A DNA stretch of 9,091 nucleotides from an uncultured Flavobacteriales bacterium (GTDB lineage: Bacteria > Bacteroidota > Bacteroidia > Flavobacteriales_D > Sanyastnellaceae). A model generated the notes under the pieces. It had not been told where the DNA came from, ran no database searches, and worked only from the letters and a program-made list of their open reading frames with translations. The DNA is taken from positions 1 through 9,091 of the forward strand of contig CALJKR010000086.1 in the NCBI GenBank assembly GCA_937974555.1, written 5' to 3'. Shown in pieces: positions 7,521 through 9,091 of this stretch; position 1 is the stretch's first letter, and each line of letters starts with the position of its first letter. The position numbers and the translations under genes are program-made.

Positions 7521-8447
7521 TTAAAAATAACGTGGTGATTTAATTTTTTCTTGACTTCCATAACGCAATTCATAGCGTAACATAATCTCATGACTACCAT
7601 TGTGGTTAGAAACCCTGCCAAAACTGTAAGACCAATCATAAGCATATCCCAATTGCAAATCTTGATTGATATTGAATCCAGCCATTGCGCCAGCACCATC
7701 CCCTGTTCTGATCATTGAACCTACCCAGAACAAATCATGGAAGATAAACATGTTGGTCAGATCCAATTGTGCTGGAGCGCCTTCTACTACTTTAAAGAAT
7801 ACAGAGGGTCTGTATTTCACAACCGGAGAGATATCCAATATGGCACCTCCAATCATGTAGTAGTGTCTGCTGGCTTGAAGCAATCCAACAGAAGAGGTAT
7901 TCACTTTATAGGTATTTTCCAAAATTCTAGGTGCAGAAATTCCAGCATACCATTTGGAGGTGGTATAATACATACCAAAACCAAAATTGGGTGACCAATC
8001 ACTTTGGGCGCTGGTAGCAAAAACTTCATCCACCGGCGTATTCAAGTCCAATCTACTAAACTGGGTGTTCAACGAATTAAACCCTCCGTTGATACCAAAA
8101 GACAATTTAGCATCGTCATTGATTTTCATTCTGTAAGCCAAGCTCACAACCATGCTTGTGGTTTTAATTGGACCTATGGCATCACTGCTCGCACTCAATC
8201 CAACCGCCATGTGATCACCAAAAATGGGGGTATTCATATTAATACCTTGCGTGATGGGGGCGCCTTCAAATCCAACCCATTGATTTCTGCGCAATCCTAC
8301 GATGGACATTGCCCCACGGCTACCTGCATAGGCCGGATTCATGTCCAACGTATTGAACATATAATGGGTATACATCGCCTCTTGCTGACCCCAAGCTGTA
8401 GCGCCAAGCAAAAGGAACAAGCCGATGATTAATATATTCTTTTTCAT
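7521..8447 (-). CDS. PorP/SprF family type IX secretion system membrane protein
   Basis: Predicted outer-membrane barrel of the PorP/SprF family, members of which are needed for export or surface attachment of T9SS type B substrates (SprF for the gliding adhesin SprB). The preferred start at 8447 (MKKNIL) gives a 308-residue protein with a signal peptide cleaved near AWG|QQ, matching the usual family length of about 300. The hallmark N-terminal blocks are present: NPAYAG (37-42) and RRNQWVGFEGAP (53-64). The rest shows alternating beta-strand patterns such as MYYTTSKWYAGISAPRI and a late LQLGYAYDWS. An in-frame ATG at 8468 would add seven residues and overlaps the upstream stop as TAATG, so coupled initiation there is a real alternative. 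It follows the type B substrate gene and precedes the PorE-like gene in one apparent operon. It could be a pathway-specific paralogue rather than the core PorP, because no porK-N genes are adjacent. Confidence 0.93.
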   Translation of the reverse strand: MKKNILIIGLFLLLGATAWGQQEAMYTHYMFNTLDMNPAYAGSRGAMSIVGLRRNQWVGFEGAPITQGINMNTPIFGDHMAVGLSASSDAIGPIKTTSMVVSLAYRMKINDDAKLSFGINGGFNSLNTQFSRLDLNTPVDEVFATSAQSDWSPNFGFGMYYTTSKWYAGISAPRILENTYKVNTSSVGLLQASRHYYMIGGAILDISPVVKYRPSVFFKVVEGAPAQLDLTNMFIFHDLFWVGSMIRTGDGAGAMAGFNINQDLQLGYAYDWSYSFGRVSNHNGSHEIMLRYELRYGSQEKIKSPRYF

Positions 8448-8467
8448 ACTCTTCAAATTTTTATCCA

Positions 8468-9091
8468 TTAACGCTTAATGTATACATATCCATTTTTGGT
8501 TTCTCCATTGGGCCCGGTTGTAAATACATAGAAGTAAGTTCCCTCTGGCAAAAGATTTCCACCGATGGCATTTTCATTGCAAGTTCCGTCCCAGCTGTTG
8601 TCATAAGGTGACTTAGCGTATACTTTGGCACCCCATCGATTAAATACCGTGATGGTGTTTTCTGGGAACTCACTCACACCAGGAATAACCCAAGTGTCAT
8701 TGGTATTGTCACCATTGGGTGAGAAGCCTTCAGGAATTTCCAATTGAACACCGCAAGTGAAGAAATCCAAATAATCTGGAGTTCCATCGTTGTCGCAATC
8801 CTTGAAGTTGGCATCACACAATGATGTGGTTCCAGCCTCCTCTGCATCACTCACTCCATCATTGTCTGAATCTGTATCCAAATAGTTGGGGGTTCCATCT
8901 TCGTCCGCATCTCCCTCTAAGGTTTCATAGTAATCTGAAATACCATCTGAGTCAGCATCGGTAGGAGTAACATCTATAATCAACATCGCAGTATCACACA
9001 TGCCCATGGCATTGCAGATGGCGTAGGTCAAACTATCTGTTCCACAGAACCCAAAATTGGGTGTGTAAGAAATCAATGATCCATTCATCAC
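8468..9091 (-). CDS. C-terminus of large secreted protein with T9SS type B sorting domain (N-terminus outside window)
   Basis: Only the last 207 codons are visible; the frame is open to the window edge (first codon GTG at 9091-9089, read as an internal Val). Residues 1-41 look like the end of an Ig/cadherin-like beta module (YTPNFGFCGTDSLTY, then CDTAMLIIDV). Residues about 45-108 hold thrombospondin type 3-like acidic repeats (DADSDG, DADEDG, DTDSDNDG, DCDNDG), expected to bind calcium. Residues about 118-207 form the gliding-motility-associated C-terminal domain that acts as the type B sorting signal: PEGFSPNGD, ITVFNRWGAKVY, SWDG, LPEGTYFYVF and the terminal NGYVYIKR. The full protein is therefore probably a large surface adhesin or repeat protein exported by the T9SS. 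Its stop (8470-8468) shares a base with a possible start of the PorP gene, so the two are co-transcribed. Adhesive function is inferred. Confidence 0.9.
   Translation of the reverse strand: MMNGSLISYTPNFGFCGTDSLTYAICNAMGMCDTAMLIIDVTPTDADSDGISDYYETLEGDADEDGTPNYLDTDSDNDGVSDAEEAGTTSLCDANFKDCDNDGTPDYLDFFTCGVQLEIPEGFSPNGDNTNDTWVIPGVSEFPENTITVFNRWGAKVYAKSPYDNSWDGTCNENAIGGNLLPEGTYFYVFTTGPNGETKNGYVYIKR

Noticed and set aside
8004..8432. 142-residue open frame antisense to the PorP gene
   Set aside because: It is fully covered by the PorP/SprF gene, whose hallmark motifs are unambiguous; the antisense translation has no recognisable motif or signal.
1..9091. tRNA, rRNA, CRISPR arrays, insertion sequences, prophage or defence genes
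   Set aside because: Reading both strands showed no such signals, and the non-coding space is too small to hold an RNA gene.

Overview
The window looks like the chromosome of a member of the Bacteroidota, most likely Flavobacteriia-like. The basis is a PorP/SprF-family outer-membrane protein, a type IX secretion system (T9SS) type B sorting domain on a large secreted protein, two PD40 beta-propeller proteins, signal peptides ending in A-Q or G-Q, moderate-to-low GC content, and no clear Shine-Dalgarno sites. The genus cannot be read from the sequence. Coding density is almost complete: apart from one 52-bp divergent gap and one 29-bp terminator gap, genes abut or overlap. No RNA gene, mobile element, CRISPR array or long repeat was seen.

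Layout, left to right. (1) Window start to 2261, plus strand: a GH2 beta-mannosidase whose true start lies before the window. (2) 2245-3855, minus strand: a secreted TPR / PD40 propeller / carboxypeptidase-regulatory-like protein, overlapping the mannosidase 3' end tail-to-tail by 17 bp. (3) 3856-3907: a compact divergent intergenic region. (4) 3908-5285, plus strand: a two-gene unit of murQ (MurNAc-6-phosphate etherase, peptidoglycan recycling) and an overlapping acidic protein of unknown function. (5) 5284-5316: a hairpin with A and T flanks that can terminate both strands. (6) 5315 to window end, minus strand: a three-gene cassette read right to left. It consists of the C-terminus of a large T9SS type B secreted protein with calcium-binding-type repeats, a PorP/SprF-family protein, and a PorE-like TPR-PD40-CRD-OmpA protein.

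How they may work together. The minus-strand cassette resembles a surface-adhesin export and anchoring unit. The type B C-terminal domain would be recognised by the T9SS, the PorP/SprF-family barrel would serve as its dedicated outer-membrane partner, and the OmpA-type domain would tie the complex to peptidoglycan. The second PD40 protein at 2245-3855 has the same N-terminal architecture but no OmpA domain. MurQ and its small partner belong to cell-wall turnover, and the mannosidase to carbohydrate catabolism. No wholly new system can be demonstrated here. The most open item is the unknown protein coupled to murQ, followed by the detailed wiring of the type B substrate / PorP / PorE-like cassette.
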